Positions 16,482 to 24,837 of a stretch of 64,000 nucleotides of DNA are shown here, piece by piece. The notes beneath the pieces were generated by a model. That model had not been told where the DNA came from, made no database searches, and was given only the letters and a program-made list of their open reading frames with translations. The translations under genes and the position numbers were made by a program. Source of the DNA: UBA1429 sp964482225 (GTDB taxonomy: Bacteria > Chloroflexota > Anaerolineae > UBA1429); assembly GCA_964482225.1 (NCBI GenBank), contig CAYZWT010000004.1, positions 62,001-126,000 on the forward strand, in the 5' to 3' direction. Position 1 is the stretch's first letter. Each line of letters begins with the position of its first letter.

Positions 16482-18269
16482 CTATTTTTGACGGCGGTCG
16501 AGCAGGCGCAGCCGGTGGGCAAGGGAACGAGGCGAGGCGTTGGGGGGTGGGGCGTCAGAGGGCTCATCGGCGGCGGGAGGCTCCACGGTGGGCCGGGCGT
16601 CAACGGCCTCTTTGGTGAGGTCGGCGCTGACAAAGCCCTCGGCGGCGGCCTTGAGCGCGCGCTGCAGGAGTTGTCTCGCGTGGTCATCTGGCGCAGAGCG
16701 CAGCCTGCTTTCGAGGTAGCGGGTGATGTCGATCTGGGTCTTGATCGCCCCCAACGCCTCGATGAGGGTCTGCTCTCGCGATGCGGGCGCCTTGAGCAGG
16801 GCGTTCACCAGCGGCTCGCAGGCGGCCTGGCCTTCCTGCACCAGGGCCGCGACGATCCCGGCATGGTGCTCGGGCGCAGCCCACAGCAGCGCCCCGGCGA
16901 GTTCTTCGCGGGCGCCCAAGCTGCGCAGCAGGCGCGCCGCTGCCGCCGTAACCCGGGGCTCCGGGCTGTGCAAGGCGCTGACAAGGGGCTCTCGCACGCT
17001 CTGGCCCAGGGATTGCAGCAGGCGAGAGCTGCGCTCGCGCACAGAGGGCAGCTCGGCCATCAACCCCGTGATCAAGGTGTCCACAGCGGCGGCGCCGATC
17101 TTGCCAAAGGAGGCCTCGGCGGCGTCGGCCACCTCATTGCTGCGGTCGCCCAGGGCCTGTAGCAGCGGCCACACATCCAGGAGATCGGCCACCTCACCAA
17201 GTTGGGCCGCCGCACGGCTGCGCAGAGAGCGATCGCGGCTGCGCAAGTCGGCATAGAGCGCCGCCGTGCGCCGCAAAAAGCGGACATCGCGATAGTAGGG
17301 CGTTTCCTCTTCGATGCTCTGGAAGGCTTGCACGGCGTTGGGCCAATCCCGGTCGCGATAGGCGCGCAGCCCCGTGGCGTAGAGCTGCTCGCGACGCCAA
17401 GTGGCGGTCTCGGCGGTGCTGATCAGGGTATCGAGTTGATCCAGATCGCGATAGGCGGGGGCCAAGAGGCGCAGCTCCTCGACCTTGGTGCGGGCCTCGG
17501 GCCAGTTCTCGACCTTGATCTCGTCGCGCAGCCGCGTATAGAGGGCCGAAAGCCGCTGCTCGCGAGCCAGGCGGCGCCGCAGCTTGGCCTGGTGGGTCAG
17601 CGCCCAGAGCGGCGCCAGCCCCGCGAGCAGGGCTGCGAGCAACAGGCCCCAGCCCGAGAGCCAGGCCACCAAGGCGTGTAGCATCTGTCCCAGGCGACTC
17701 TCCAGATGGGTGCGAAAGGCCAGCTCGGACAAGGCAACCGCCCCGCCATCGGTGCGCAGCATGGGCGTGATGGGCACCGACCGCGCAAAGAGCAGCGCCG
17801 GCTGGAGTTGGGTGTCGGCGGGGGCCAAGAGCAGGCTGTAGGGCAGCGCATCGGGATAGCCTGGGACGACGCTCAGCCGGCCTGCCACGGGCAGCCCCTG
17901 GGCATCCACAAAGGCCAGCGATTGATCGGGCAGGGGAAAAGCCAGTTCCAGCGTCGTCAGGGCCTCTGCCGAATCCGCCCTGGCATAGACGGTCAATACG
18001 CTCACCTGGGGCGACCCGCTGCGATGGGCGACCCGCGCGGGGTAGACGATGGTCAGCTCCACGCCGGGATGGCCATAGGAGGCCAACGAAAGATGGGGGC
18101 CAACGCGCTGCGCAGGGGCTGCAAGCAGCCGCGCGCCCCAGCTCAAGGTGGCCAGCACGGCCAGGCAGGCCAGCGCGACCAGGGCGACATTCCGCGCCCG
18201 CCAGTTGCCGGGTTTGAGCCGCTCGATCATGGAGCGAAGGGCCTGCCTCAGTCTGGTAAGCACCGTCAT
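16482..18269 (-). CDS. Membrane-anchored HEAT-repeat protein
   Basis: About 595 aa from the ATG at 18269 (AGAGGA 9 nt upstream). There is one N-terminal membrane helix (about residues 28-50), an extracytoplasmic beta-rich region (about 50-200), a second hydrophobic segment (about 205-235) and a cytoplasmic part. The latter begins with TPR-like helices ('YATGLRAYRDRDWPNAVQAFQSIEEE'). HEAT-like repeats follow (about 340-540: 'DLLDVWPLLQALGDRSNEVADAAEASFGKIG', then 'VREPLVSALHSPEPRVTAAAARLLRSLG'). HEAT arrays usually mediate protein contacts. It lies 13 bp downstream of the dUTPase-like gene; no functional link is evident. Confidence 0.75.
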   Translation of the reverse strand: MTVLTRLRQALRSMIERLKPGNWRARNVALVALACLAVLATLSWGARLLAAPAQRVGPHLSLASYGHPGVELTIVYPARVAHRSGSPQVSVLTVYARADSAEALTTLELAFPLPDQSLAFVDAQGLPVAGRLSVVPGYPDALPYSLLLAPADTQLQPALLFARSVPITPMLRTDGGAVALSELAFRTHLESRLGQMLHALVAWLSGWGLLLAALLAGLAPLWALTHQAKLRRRLAREQRLSALYTRLRDEIKVENWPEARTKVEELRLLAPAYRDLDQLDTLISTAETATWRREQLYATGLRAYRDRDWPNAVQAFQSIEEETPYYRDVRFLRRTAALYADLRSRDRSLRSRAAAQLGEVADLLDVWPLLQALGDRSNEVADAAEASFGKIGAAAVDTLITGLMAELPSVRERSSRLLQSLGQSVREPLVSALHSPEPRVTAAAARLLRSLGAREELAGALLWAAPEHHAGIVAALVQEGQAACEPLVNALLKAPASREQTLIEALGAIKTQIDITRYLESRLRSAPDDHARQLLQRALKAAAEGFVSADLTKEAVDARPTVEPPAADEPSDAPPPNASPRSLAHRLRLLDRRQK

Positions 18270-18282
18270 CTGCACCGATCCT

Positions 18283-18717
18283 CTAGCGTCCTGTGGATCC
18301 AAAGCCGCTCTTGAGGGAGTTGACTCCTTCAGGGGCCTGGGGCAGGGGCCGAAAGGCGCCCCGGGCGGCGGGCAGGGCCCACATCTGGGCGATGCGCTGC
18401 CCGTGACGCACGATGCGCGGCCAGGGGCAATAGATCAGGGCGCATAGCTCCTGGCCGTTGAACTCGGATTCGATCAAGCCATCGTGGACGATGATCCCGC
18501 GCAGGAAATTGCCGCTGCGGCCCGTCAGGCGCACGATCATGTCCTCAGGCATGCGCAGGGCAACGCCCGTGGGAATGCGCGCCAGGCCCCAGACCAGGCG
18601 CCAGCCGCGCCCCGGCAGACGCGCGCGCACGTCCAGGGCGGCCCCCAGGTGCTCCTCGGGGGGCTGGGCGCACTCGCCCGTCAACCAGTAGTCTATGCCA
18701 TCCGGGACTGCCCTCAT
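18283..18717 (-). CDS. dut: dUTPase-like nucleotide hydrolase
   Basis: 144 aa from the ATG at 18717 (GCAGGAG 6 nt upstream). dUTPase motifs appear in order: ALDVRARL (motif 1), TGRSGNFLRG (2), DGLIESEFNGQ (3), GQRIAQM (4) and C-terminal SGFGSTG (5). dUTPases convert dUTP to dUMP and pyrophosphate, protecting DNA from uracil. Motif 3 is altered: the catalytic Asp of the usual GLIDSDYQG is Glu and the sugar-stacking Tyr is Phe. Activity or specificity could therefore differ; dCTP deaminase-family kinship is an alternative. Confidence 0.75.
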   Translation of the reverse strand: MRAVPDGIDYWLTGECAQPPEEHLGAALDVRARLPGRGWRLVWGLARIPTGVALRMPEDMIVRLTGRSGNFLRGIIVHDGLIESEFNGQELCALIYCPWPRIVRHGQRIAQMWALPAARGAFRPLPQAPEGVNSLKSGFGSTGR

Positions 18718-18757
18718 CGGCGCTCCTGCATCCTGCCATCTCGATTCAACTGTGGGC

Positions 18758-18766
18758 ATTATAGCA
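18758..18766 (-). promoter_or_regulatory. Extended -10 promoter for the dUTPase-like gene
   Basis: Perfect TATAAT on the minus strand (18763-18758) preceded by TGC, an extended -10. The -35 is poor. Predicted start near 18751, 34 nt before the ATG. Confidence 0.65.
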
Positions 18767-18812
18767 CAAGGGCGGGGCACGGCGTAACCCGTTGCAGGCG
18801 TATTCGCGCGTC

Positions 18813-18966
18813 GTATCAGTCCAGAATCGGGGGATGAGTTCTTGATCGCGCCCCAACGGGGTTATAGACGCTGCGTACGCATGCATGCGTATGCAGCGTA
18901 ACGGGCGAGACGCCCGCCCTCCATGCAGATGATGACCAATCACCTCCCCCAGTTCTGAACTGACAC
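18813..18966. mobile_element. MITE-like element, copy 1
   Basis: 154 bp. The left end GTATCAGTCCAGAATCGGGG and the right end, read on the other strand, GTGTCAGTTCAGAACTGGGG match at 16 of 20 positions. The flanking 8-mers CGCGCGTC and CCCGCGCC agree at 6 of 8 positions, compatible with a decayed target duplication. The interior has an imperfect palindrome around TGCGTACGCATGCATGCGTA and a CGGGCGAGACGCCCG hairpin. It lies between the dUTPase promoter and the amidase promoter. Confidence 0.7.
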
Positions 18967-18987
18967 CCCGCGCCCTGTTGCGTGTTG

Positions 18988-19016
18988 TTGACGCTAAGCG
19001 TTGGCGTGATTACACT
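18988..19016 (+). promoter_or_regulatory. Sigma70-type promoter of the amidase gene
   Basis: TTGACG (18988-18993), 17-bp spacer, TACACT (19011-19016). Transcription start near 19023, so the leader is about 18 nt and holds the SD AGGAGGT. Confidence 0.75.
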
Positions 19017-19040
19017 GGGTGGCGCAACAGGAGGTCGCAC

Positions 19041-19745
19041 ATGCCCCGCCGGACAGCCTCTCGCCCACAACCCGGCCCGCTGAGCAAGCTCGCCCGCACC
19101 CTGACCGTGCTGGTGTGCTTGGTGTTGGGCCTGCTTCTGCTCGTGGGGCTGGGCGATACGGCCAGCATTCAGAGCCTGCCCGGGCTGCTGGGCGCGCGCC
19201 AGGCCACCATCGGGCTTGTGGCCGGGCACTGGCAAAACGACTCGGGGGCGATCTGCCCCGATGGCCTGCAAGAGGTCGAGATCACCCTGGATGTGGCGCG
19301 CCGCACGGCCAACCTGCTGCGCCGCCAGGGCTACGAGGTGCTGGTGCTGCCCGAATATGCGCCGCAACTGGACGGCTTTCGCGCCGAGGCGTTCTTGGCC
19401 ATCCACGCCGATTCGTGCGTGGATATGTCGGGCTACAAAGTCGCGCGCATGACCCAGGCCGAGGATCCGGCGCGGGAAGAGCGCCTGGTGGAGACGCTCG
19501 GCGCGGCCTATGCCGAGGCCACGGGGCTGCAACCCCACCCCAATACCATCACCGACGACATGCGCCAGTATCACGCCTTGCGGCGCATCGCGCCCGAGAC
19601 CCCCGGCGCCATCATCGAGATCGGCTTTATGGGGGGCGACCGTTATCTGCTCACCCAGGAGCCAGAGCGGGTGGCCGTGGGCATCGCCAATGGTCTGATG
19701 GCCTTTTTGCGGCAACAGGGCGAGGCTGCGCCCGCTACCGAATAG
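19041..19745 (+). CDS. N-acetylmuramoyl-L-alanine amidase family protein (Amidase_3)
   Basis: 234 aa; the start at 19041 is set by AGGAGGT 5 nt upstream. There is an N-terminal membrane anchor (about residues 20-42), then an Amidase_3 domain: zinc His in VAGHWQ, Glu in LQEVEITLDVA, His in AIHADSC, and the catalytic Glu in IIEIGFM. It is likely to cut the lactyl-amide bond between MurNAc and the stem peptide outside the membrane. It is 24 bp upstream of mtnA, so possibly co-transcribed, but the functions are unrelated. Confidence 0.85.
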   Translation: MPRRTASRPQPGPLSKLARTLTVLVCLVLGLLLLVGLGDTASIQSLPGLLGARQATIGLVAGHWQNDSGAICPDGLQEVEITLDVARRTANLLRRQGYEVLVLPEYAPQLDGFRAEAFLAIHADSCVDMSGYKVARMTQAEDPAREERLVETLGAAYAEATGLQPHPNTITDDMRQYHALRRIAPETPGAIIEIGFMGGDRYLLTQEPERVAVGIANGLMAFLRQQGEAAPATE

Positions 19746-19769
19746 GCAACAATCCAGGGAGGGACCCCT

Positions 19770-20825
19770 ATGCGCGTCAATGGCATTGACTATCGCACCG
19801 TCATCATGGAAGGGGGCGTGGTGCGCATGGTGAACCAGCCCCTGATCCCCTGGCGATTCGAGTTCATAGACCTGCCCACCCATCGCGACACGGCCCACGC
19901 CATCCGCACCATGATCGTGCGCGGGGCGGGGGCCATTGGGGCGGCGGCGGGCTATGGCATGGCGCAGGCAGCGCTAGAAGCGCCCGATGGCGCGGGGTTC
20001 ATGGCCTACATCCGCGAGGGGGCCGAGACCCTGCGCCGCACCCGGCCCACGGCGCAAGACCTGTTCTACGCCGTGCAGCGGGTGCTGGATGCCATCGCGG
20101 GGGCCGGTACGGCGACTGCGGCGCGCCGGGCCGCCGTCGAGACGGCCCAAGCCCTGGCCGACGAGAACGCCGCCGCCGGGCGCGCCATCGGCGAACTGGG
20201 GGCGACGCTGATCCCGGATGGCGCCCGCATCCTGACCCACTGCAACGCCGGTTGGCTAGCCTTTGTGGATTGGGGCAGCGCCCTGGCGCCCGTGTATGTG
20301 GCCGCCCGCCAGGGCAAGCGGCTGTTCGTCTATGCCGACGAGACCCGCCCCCGCAGCCAGGGCGCGCTGCTGACGGCCTGGGAACTGCAAGGCGAGGGTA
20401 TTCCCCACGCCGTGATCGCGGACAATGCTGCCGGGCGGCTGATGCAGACGGGAGAGGTGGACCTGATCATCGTGGGGGCCGACCGGGTGGCTGCCAACGG
20501 CGATGTGGCCAACAAGATCGGCACCTACGAAAAGGCACTTTGCGCCGCCGATAACGGCGTGCCATTCTATGTGGCGGCGCCCAGCAGCACCCTGGATGCC
20601 GCCTGCCCCAACGGGGCCGCCATCCCCATCGAAGAGCGCGACGCCGATGAGGTGCTGTATGTCACGGGCCTGACCGATGCGGGCGAGCCGGGCCGGGTGC
20701 GCGTCAGCCATGCGCTGGCCGCCGCCCGCAACCCGGCCTTTGACATCACGCCGGCGCGCCTGATCCGCAGCGTCATCACCGAGCGGGGCATCTATGCGCC
20801 GGGCGCGCTGCCGCTGGGGCGTTAG
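19770..20825 (+). CDS. mtnA: S-methyl-5-thioribose-1-phosphate isomerase
   Basis: 351 aa, normal length. It converts 5-methylthioribose-1-phosphate to methylthioribulose-1-phosphate in methionine salvage. Hallmarks: VRGAGAIGAAAGYG (about 50-63), THCNAG with the catalytic Cys158, ADETRPRSQGALLTAWEL (phosphate site), and VGADRVAANGDVANKIGTY with Asp238. The catalytic Cys and Asp separate it from related eIF2B subunits. SD AGGGAGGG precedes the ATG. No other salvage gene is nearby. It converges with rfbC, only 3 bp between stop codons. Confidence 0.92.
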   Translation: MRVNGIDYRTVIMEGGVVRMVNQPLIPWRFEFIDLPTHRDTAHAIRTMIVRGAGAIGAAAGYGMAQAALEAPDGAGFMAYIREGAETLRRTRPTAQDLFYAVQRVLDAIAGAGTATAARRAAVETAQALADENAAAGRAIGELGATLIPDGARILTHCNAGWLAFVDWGSALAPVYVAARQGKRLFVYADETRPRSQGALLTAWELQGEGIPHAVIADNAAGRLMQTGEVDLIIVGADRVAANGDVANKIGTYEKALCAADNGVPFYVAAPSSTLDAACPNGAAIPIEERDADEVLYVTGLTDAGEPGRVRVSHALAAARNPAFDITPARLIRSVITERGIYAPGALPLGR

Positions 20826-20828
20826 CCG

Positions 20829-21380
20829 CTAGGTCTGCCAGACATAATCCCTGGGGATATCGCGCAGCAAGGGCAGGGCCAGGTCCCTGTCTGAGAGTAC
20901 GGGCTGCTCGACAGGCCAGGGGATCGCCAGAGCGGGGTCATCCCAGCGCACGCCGCGCTCGTCCTGGGGCGCATAGTAGCTGGTGACTTTGTACAAAAAG
21001 TCAGCGGTCTCGCTGAGCACGCAAAAGCCGTGGGCGAACCCCACGGGGACATAGAGCTGGCGGTGGTTCTCGGCAGAGAGGATCACGCCCACGTGCCGCC
21101 CAAAGGTGGGCGAGCCCAAGCGCACGTCCACGGCCACATCATAGACCTCGCCGACCACGACCCGCACCAGCTTGGCCTGGCCGGGCGCGGACTGGTAGTG
21201 CAGGCCGCGCAGCGTGCCCCGGATCGAGCGCGAATGGTTGTCCTGCACCCAACGGTCGCAGATGCCGTGCTCGGCATAGGCGCGGTCGTTATAGCTCTCG
21301 AAGAAAAAGCCGCGCCGATCTTCGAATACCCGTGGCTCGATGATGCGCACGCCCTGTAGGGCCGTCTCGATCACTTGCAT
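20829..21380 (-). CDS. rfbC: dTDP-4-dehydrorhamnose 3,5-epimerase
   Basis: 183 aa, full length. RmlC family: FEDRRGFFFESYN, DNHSRSIRGTLRGLHYQ with the catalytic His, VYDVAVDVRLGSPTFG, and 'YVPVGFAHGFCVLSE' of the cupin fold. It catalyses the double epimerisation in dTDP-L-rhamnose synthesis for surface glycans. No rfbA, rfbB or rfbD is in the window, so the pathway is completed elsewhere. It has its own promoter, divergent from the esterase gene. Confidence 0.93.
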   Translation of the reverse strand: MQVIETALQGVRIIEPRVFEDRRGFFFESYNDRAYAEHGICDRWVQDNHSRSIRGTLRGLHYQSAPGQAKLVRVVVGEVYDVAVDVRLGSPTFGRHVGVILSAENHRQLYVPVGFAHGFCVLSETADFLYKVTSYYAPQDERGVRWDDPALAIPWPVEQPVLSDRDLALPLLRDIPRDYVWQT

Positions 21381-21419
21381 GGTCTTGCTCCCGCGTTTGG
21401 CCTAGCTGATCTGGGGCAT

Positions 21420-21448
21420 ACTGTATGCACCAGGGGCGGGCGTGTCAA
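21420..21448 (-). promoter_or_regulatory. Promoter of rfbC
   Basis: Minus-strand TTGACA (21448-21443), 17-bp spacer, TACAGT (21425-21420); expected start near 21413. Confidence 0.75.
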
Positions 21449-21479
21449 TGCGGGTGTTCGCGTTGCCGTCTCGCCAACC

Positions 21480-21508
21480 TTGACACGCCGGTTCCGCAGC
21501 CGCATAAT
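21480..21508 (+). promoter_or_regulatory. Promoter of the esterase/URO-D pair
   Basis: TTGACA (21480-21485), 17-bp spacer, CATAAT (21503-21508). Start near 21515, leaving a leader of about 70 nt to the ATG at 21588. Its -35 is 32 bp from the -35 of the divergent rfbC promoter. Confidence 0.75.
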
Positions 21509-21587
21509 CAGCGCCAATCTGCCGATGGGGGGAGCGGTCTATGATCGGGTCGCCGGGGAGATCGAAAAGCGAACAGGGCGTAGAACC

Positions 21588-22430
21588 ATGAGCGATGCCG
21601 CCGCGCAGCGCCCGCGCATCGTCAACCTCTGGCCCGATGGCTCGCCCCACAACCCGCGCAACCCGATGGAACGCCCGCGCATCGAGTGCTACGTTCCCTC
21701 CGATGATGGGGGCGGGTCGCGGGCGGTGGTGATCGTCTGCCCTGGCGGGGGCTATCGCATGCGCGCGCCCCACGAGGCGACGCCGGTGGCCCGGTTCTTG
21801 GCGGCCCACGGCCTGGCCGCGATGGTATGCCACTATCGCGTGGCGCCCGAGCGCTATCCGGCGCCGATGGCCGATGTCGCCCGGGCCGTGCGGGTGGCCC
21901 GCAGCCTGGCGCCCGAGTGGGGCCTGGACGCGGGGCGCATCGCGCTGATGGGCTTTTCTGCGGGAGGGCACGCCGCCGTGACTGTGGCGACGCGGCCCGA
22001 CCTGCACAACGATCCGCAGGACGACCTGGCCGCCCGATACGCGGCCAGGCCGAACCGGTTGGTCCTGGCCTATCCTGTGGTCTCGATGGTCGAGGATGCC
22101 CACGAGGCCTGCCTGCTCAACCTTTTCGGGCGCGATCCCGGCCTGGAATGGCGCGAGGCCCTGAGCGCCGAGCGCTGGGTGAGCCGAGAGACGCCGCCGT
22201 CGTTTCTGTTTCACACGGCGGACGACCCTGGCGTGGCCGCCGGACACAGCCTGCGCTATGCGGCGGCCTGCCGCGAGCAGGGCGTGCCCGTCGAGCTGCA
22301 CCTGTTCGCCCACGGGCCCCATGGGGTGGGGCTGGCCCAGGATGACCCCGCCCTGGCCCGTTGGCCACACCTGTTGCTGCGCTGGCTGGCCGATTGGCTG
22401 CCCGATGATGTGAGGAGGACCCTGGCATGA
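21588..22430 (+). CDS. Alpha/beta hydrolase, acetyl-esterase/BD-FAE type
   Basis: 280 aa from the ATG at 21588; upstream codons lie before or across the promoter, so longer starts are unlikely. Oxyanion motif VCPGGGYR (HGGG-like position), nucleophile elbow GFSAGGHAA, acidic residue around HTADDPGV, and His in FAHGPHGVG match esterases that remove acetyl groups from sugars. No signal peptide, so cytoplasmic. It overlaps the next gene by 4 nt (ATGA), indicating coupled translation. Confidence 0.85.
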   Translation: MSDAAAQRPRIVNLWPDGSPHNPRNPMERPRIECYVPSDDGGGSRAVVIVCPGGGYRMRAPHEATPVARFLAAHGLAAMVCHYRVAPERYPAPMADVARAVRVARSLAPEWGLDAGRIALMGFSAGGHAAVTVATRPDLHNDPQDDLAARYAARPNRLVLAYPVVSMVEDAHEACLLNLFGRDPGLEWREALSAERWVSRETPPSFLFHTADDPGVAAGHSLRYAAACREQGVPVELHLFAHGPHGVGLAQDDPALARWPHLLLRWLADWLPDDVRRTLA

Positions 22431-23449
22431 ACTCCCTGGAACGGACCCGCAAGCGCCTGGCGGGCGAGCCCGTGGATCGCCCCCCCAATTTCGATATCAT
22501 GATGCAGTTCGCCGCCCATTTCATCGGCGCGCCCCTTTCGCGCTACTATCAGGATCACCGCGTGCTCTGCGAGGCCAACATGGCCATGCTGGATGCCTTT
22601 GGCCTGGATATCGTGCAGGCCATCTCGGACCCCTATCGCGAAGCCGCCGACCTGGGCCTGGAGGTAACGTTTCCAGAAGATAGCCTGCCCCTGGCCACCC
22701 GCCCGCTGCTGGCCGATCCCGCCGACCTGGGCAAGCTGCGCCCCGTCGAACCATCACACGGGCGCCGCATGAGCGACCGGATCGAGGCGATCCGCTGGTT
22801 CCGCCAGCGGGTGGGGGGAGAGGCTCCTATCATGGGCTGGGTCGAGGGCGCTATGGCCGAGGCCGCCGATCTGCGCGGCGTCAGCAACCTGCTGCTGGAT
22901 CTGTACGACCGGCCCGAATGGGTGCGCGACCTGCTCGAGATCACCGGCGAGCTGGCAGTGGCCTTTGCCCGCGCTCAGGTGGCGGCAGGCGCCGATATCA
23001 TCGGGCTGGGTGAATCGGTGGCCTCGCAGGTCTCCCCGCGCGTGTACGAGCGGCTGATCCTGCCCTGGGAGCAACGGGTGTTCGCCGCCGTGCGCGAAAT
23101 GGGCGCCATCCCCAGGCTGCACATCTGCGGCGACACCACGGGCATCCTGCGCCAGATGGCGGCCAGCGGGGCCGAGATGGTGGACCTGGATTGGATGGTG
23201 GACCTGGAGCGAGCGGCGGCCCTGTATGCCGATGGCGGCCCGGCCCTCTCGGGCAACTTTGACCCCGTGGCGGTGCTGCTACAGGGCACCCCTGACGAGG
23301 TGTACGCCGCTGCACTGCGCTGCTTGGAGATCATGGGGCCGCGCGGCATTAGCAACGCGGGCTGCGAGGTGCCTTTGGGCACGCCCCACGCCAACCTGCA
23401 CGCCCAAACGCAGGCCATCGCCGATTATGGAGCGGAGAAGCATGGCTAG
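22427..23449 (+). CDS. URO-D superfamily methyltransferase, MtaA/MtbA-like
   Basis: 340 aa. It shares the uroporphyrinogen decarboxylase TIM-barrel framework but carries the zinc-type motif LHICGD (His232, Cys234) and a later Cys313 in NAGCEVPLGTP. The H-x-C...C ligand set is that of corrinoid:coenzyme methyltransferases, not of HemE. A methyl-transfer reaction with a corrinoid protein is therefore likely, though no corrinoid protein gene is adjacent. Translationally coupled to the preceding esterase (ATGA). Confidence 0.82.
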   Translation: MNSLERTRKRLAGEPVDRPPNFDIMMQFAAHFIGAPLSRYYQDHRVLCEANMAMLDAFGLDIVQAISDPYREAADLGLEVTFPEDSLPLATRPLLADPADLGKLRPVEPSHGRRMSDRIEAIRWFRQRVGGEAPIMGWVEGAMAEAADLRGVSNLLLDLYDRPEWVRDLLEITGELAVAFARAQVAAGADIIGLGESVASQVSPRVYERLILPWEQRVFAAVREMGAIPRLHICGDTTGILRQMAASGAEMVDLDWMVDLERAAALYADGGPALSGNFDPVAVLLQGTPDEVYAAALRCLEIMGPRGISNAGCEVPLGTPHANLHAQTQAIADYGAEKHG

Positions 23450-23500
23450 AACGGTTCCTCACAGCGGCCTGCTAGGCCCTGTGCAGCAAGGAGCACGTTT

Positions 23501-24778
23501 GTGACCTGGCAGTATGGGTCGTTCGCGATCGCCCTGGGTCTCTCGGCCACGGTGAGCATAACCGTTGCTCTCTCGCTCTGGCCGCGCCGCCATGCGCCGG
23601 GCGCAGGCGCCCTGATCGCGCTGCTGTGCAGCACGGCCTGGTGGGCAGCGATGGAGATCGTGCAATATGGCGCGCAGGAACTGGATGCCAAGGTCTTTTG
23701 GACCAACATGGTCTACTTGGCCATCGTCAGCGCGCCGGTCTTTTGGTTCATCTTTTGCCTGCAATACAGCCGCGTGCGCGCCCGGCTGCGCGCCAGCGAG
23801 CTGGCCTCGCTCTGGCTGATCCCCATCATCAGTCTCGTTCTGCTGTGGGCCAGCCCTACCGATGGCCTGATGCGGCGCAATGTGTCTCTGGATTTGAGCG
23901 GCCCTGTGGCGCACATGCTCAAGACCTATGGCCCCTGGTTCTGGGTCATGGTTGGCTATAGCTATCTGCTCATGCTCTCGGGCTCGGTCTTTTTGTTGCG
24001 GCTGGTGCAGCGTTCCGGGCGGGTGGTGAGCGCCCAGGCGATGTTGCTCTTGCTGGGCTTGCTCTGTCCGTGGGTGTCCAATCTGGTGTGGCTCGTGGGA
24101 AGCTATGATTGGTTCAGTTTCGACCCCACCTCCATTGCCTTTGGCATCTCTGGCGCGCTGCTGGCGGCGGGGATGCGCTGGAATCAGCTCTTTGATCTGG
24201 TGCCGGCTGCCCGCGATATGGCTATCGAATCCATGCGCGATGGCTGGCTGGTGGTGGATACCTCGGATCGTATCCTGGATGCCAACCCTGCCGCGCGCCG
24301 GATGCTGGGGAGCGGCGATCCGCAGGGGCGGCATCTTAGCACCCTGGCCCCCCAACTCTCGCCACTGCTGCGTAGCCAGATGGATCGCGATGCCAGAGAT
24401 GAGACGGCGATTCTTGGCTCGGGGGCACAGGCCAGGCACTATCTGGTCGAGATGTCGAATCTGACCGAGCACTCGGGCCTGCCGGCGGGGCATGTGATCA
24501 CCCTGCGCGATATCACGCGCCGGGTCGCGGTGCAGCAGGAGCGCGAAGAGCTGATCCAGGCGTTGCAGGATGCCCTCGGCGAGGTGCGCGAGCTCTCCGG
24601 CCTGTTGCCCATTTGCGCCCACTGCAAAAAGATCCGCGATGACCAGGGCTACTGGACTCACCTGGAGCACTATATCGCCGAGCACTCGCGCGCCAGCTTT
24701 ACCCACGGCCTGTGCCCCGACTGCATGCAGCGCATGATGCGCGACGCTGGGCTGCCGGATGAGGATGTCGCCGAATAG
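23501..24778 (+). CDS. 7TM-PAS sensor with Cys-rich C-terminal motif, no kinase
   Basis: 425 aa from a GTG (AAGGAG 7 nt upstream). Seven membrane helices (about residues 5-225) match the N-terminal 7TM sensor of some histidine kinases. A PAS domain follows (about 240-345, 'DGWLVVDTSDRILDANPAARRMLG'), then a short coiled coil. The ending is LPICAHCKKIRDDQGYW...HGLCPDCMQRM, a paired CxxC motif seen at the C-termini of PAS/response-regulator proteins. No HisKA, HATPase, GGDEF or other effector is present, so signalling output must be by partner contact, possibly through a metal site formed by the four cysteines. Confidence 0.8.
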   Translation: MTWQYGSFAIALGLSATVSITVALSLWPRRHAPGAGALIALLCSTAWWAAMEIVQYGAQELDAKVFWTNMVYLAIVSAPVFWFIFCLQYSRVRARLRASELASLWLIPIISLVLLWASPTDGLMRRNVSLDLSGPVAHMLKTYGPWFWVMVGYSYLLMLSGSVFLLRLVQRSGRVVSAQAMLLLLGLLCPWVSNLVWLVGSYDWFSFDPTSIAFGISGALLAAGMRWNQLFDLVPAARDMAIESMRDGWLVVDTSDRILDANPAARRMLGSGDPQGRHLSTLAPQLSPLLRSQMDRDARDETAILGSGAQARHYLVEMSNLTEHSGLPAGHVITLRDITRRVAVQQEREELIQALQDALGEVRELSGLLPICAHCKKIRDDQGYWTHLEHYIAEHSRASFTHGLCPDCMQRMMRDAGLPDEDVAE

Positions 24779-24837
24779 GCCCTTGGGCTTGTTACTGTAT
24801 GGCCACCCGCATCCGCGCTACTGCCCGCCCACTAGCC

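Noticed and set aside
18816..19898. Minus-strand open frame of 360 codons opposite the amidase
   Set aside because: The plus-strand frame has promoter, SD and all amidase motifs; the minus frame also runs through a mobile element.
23501..24778. Histidine kinase annotation for the 7TM-PAS protein
   Set aside because: No HisKA or HATPase motif; only the sensor part and a Cys-rich tail are present.
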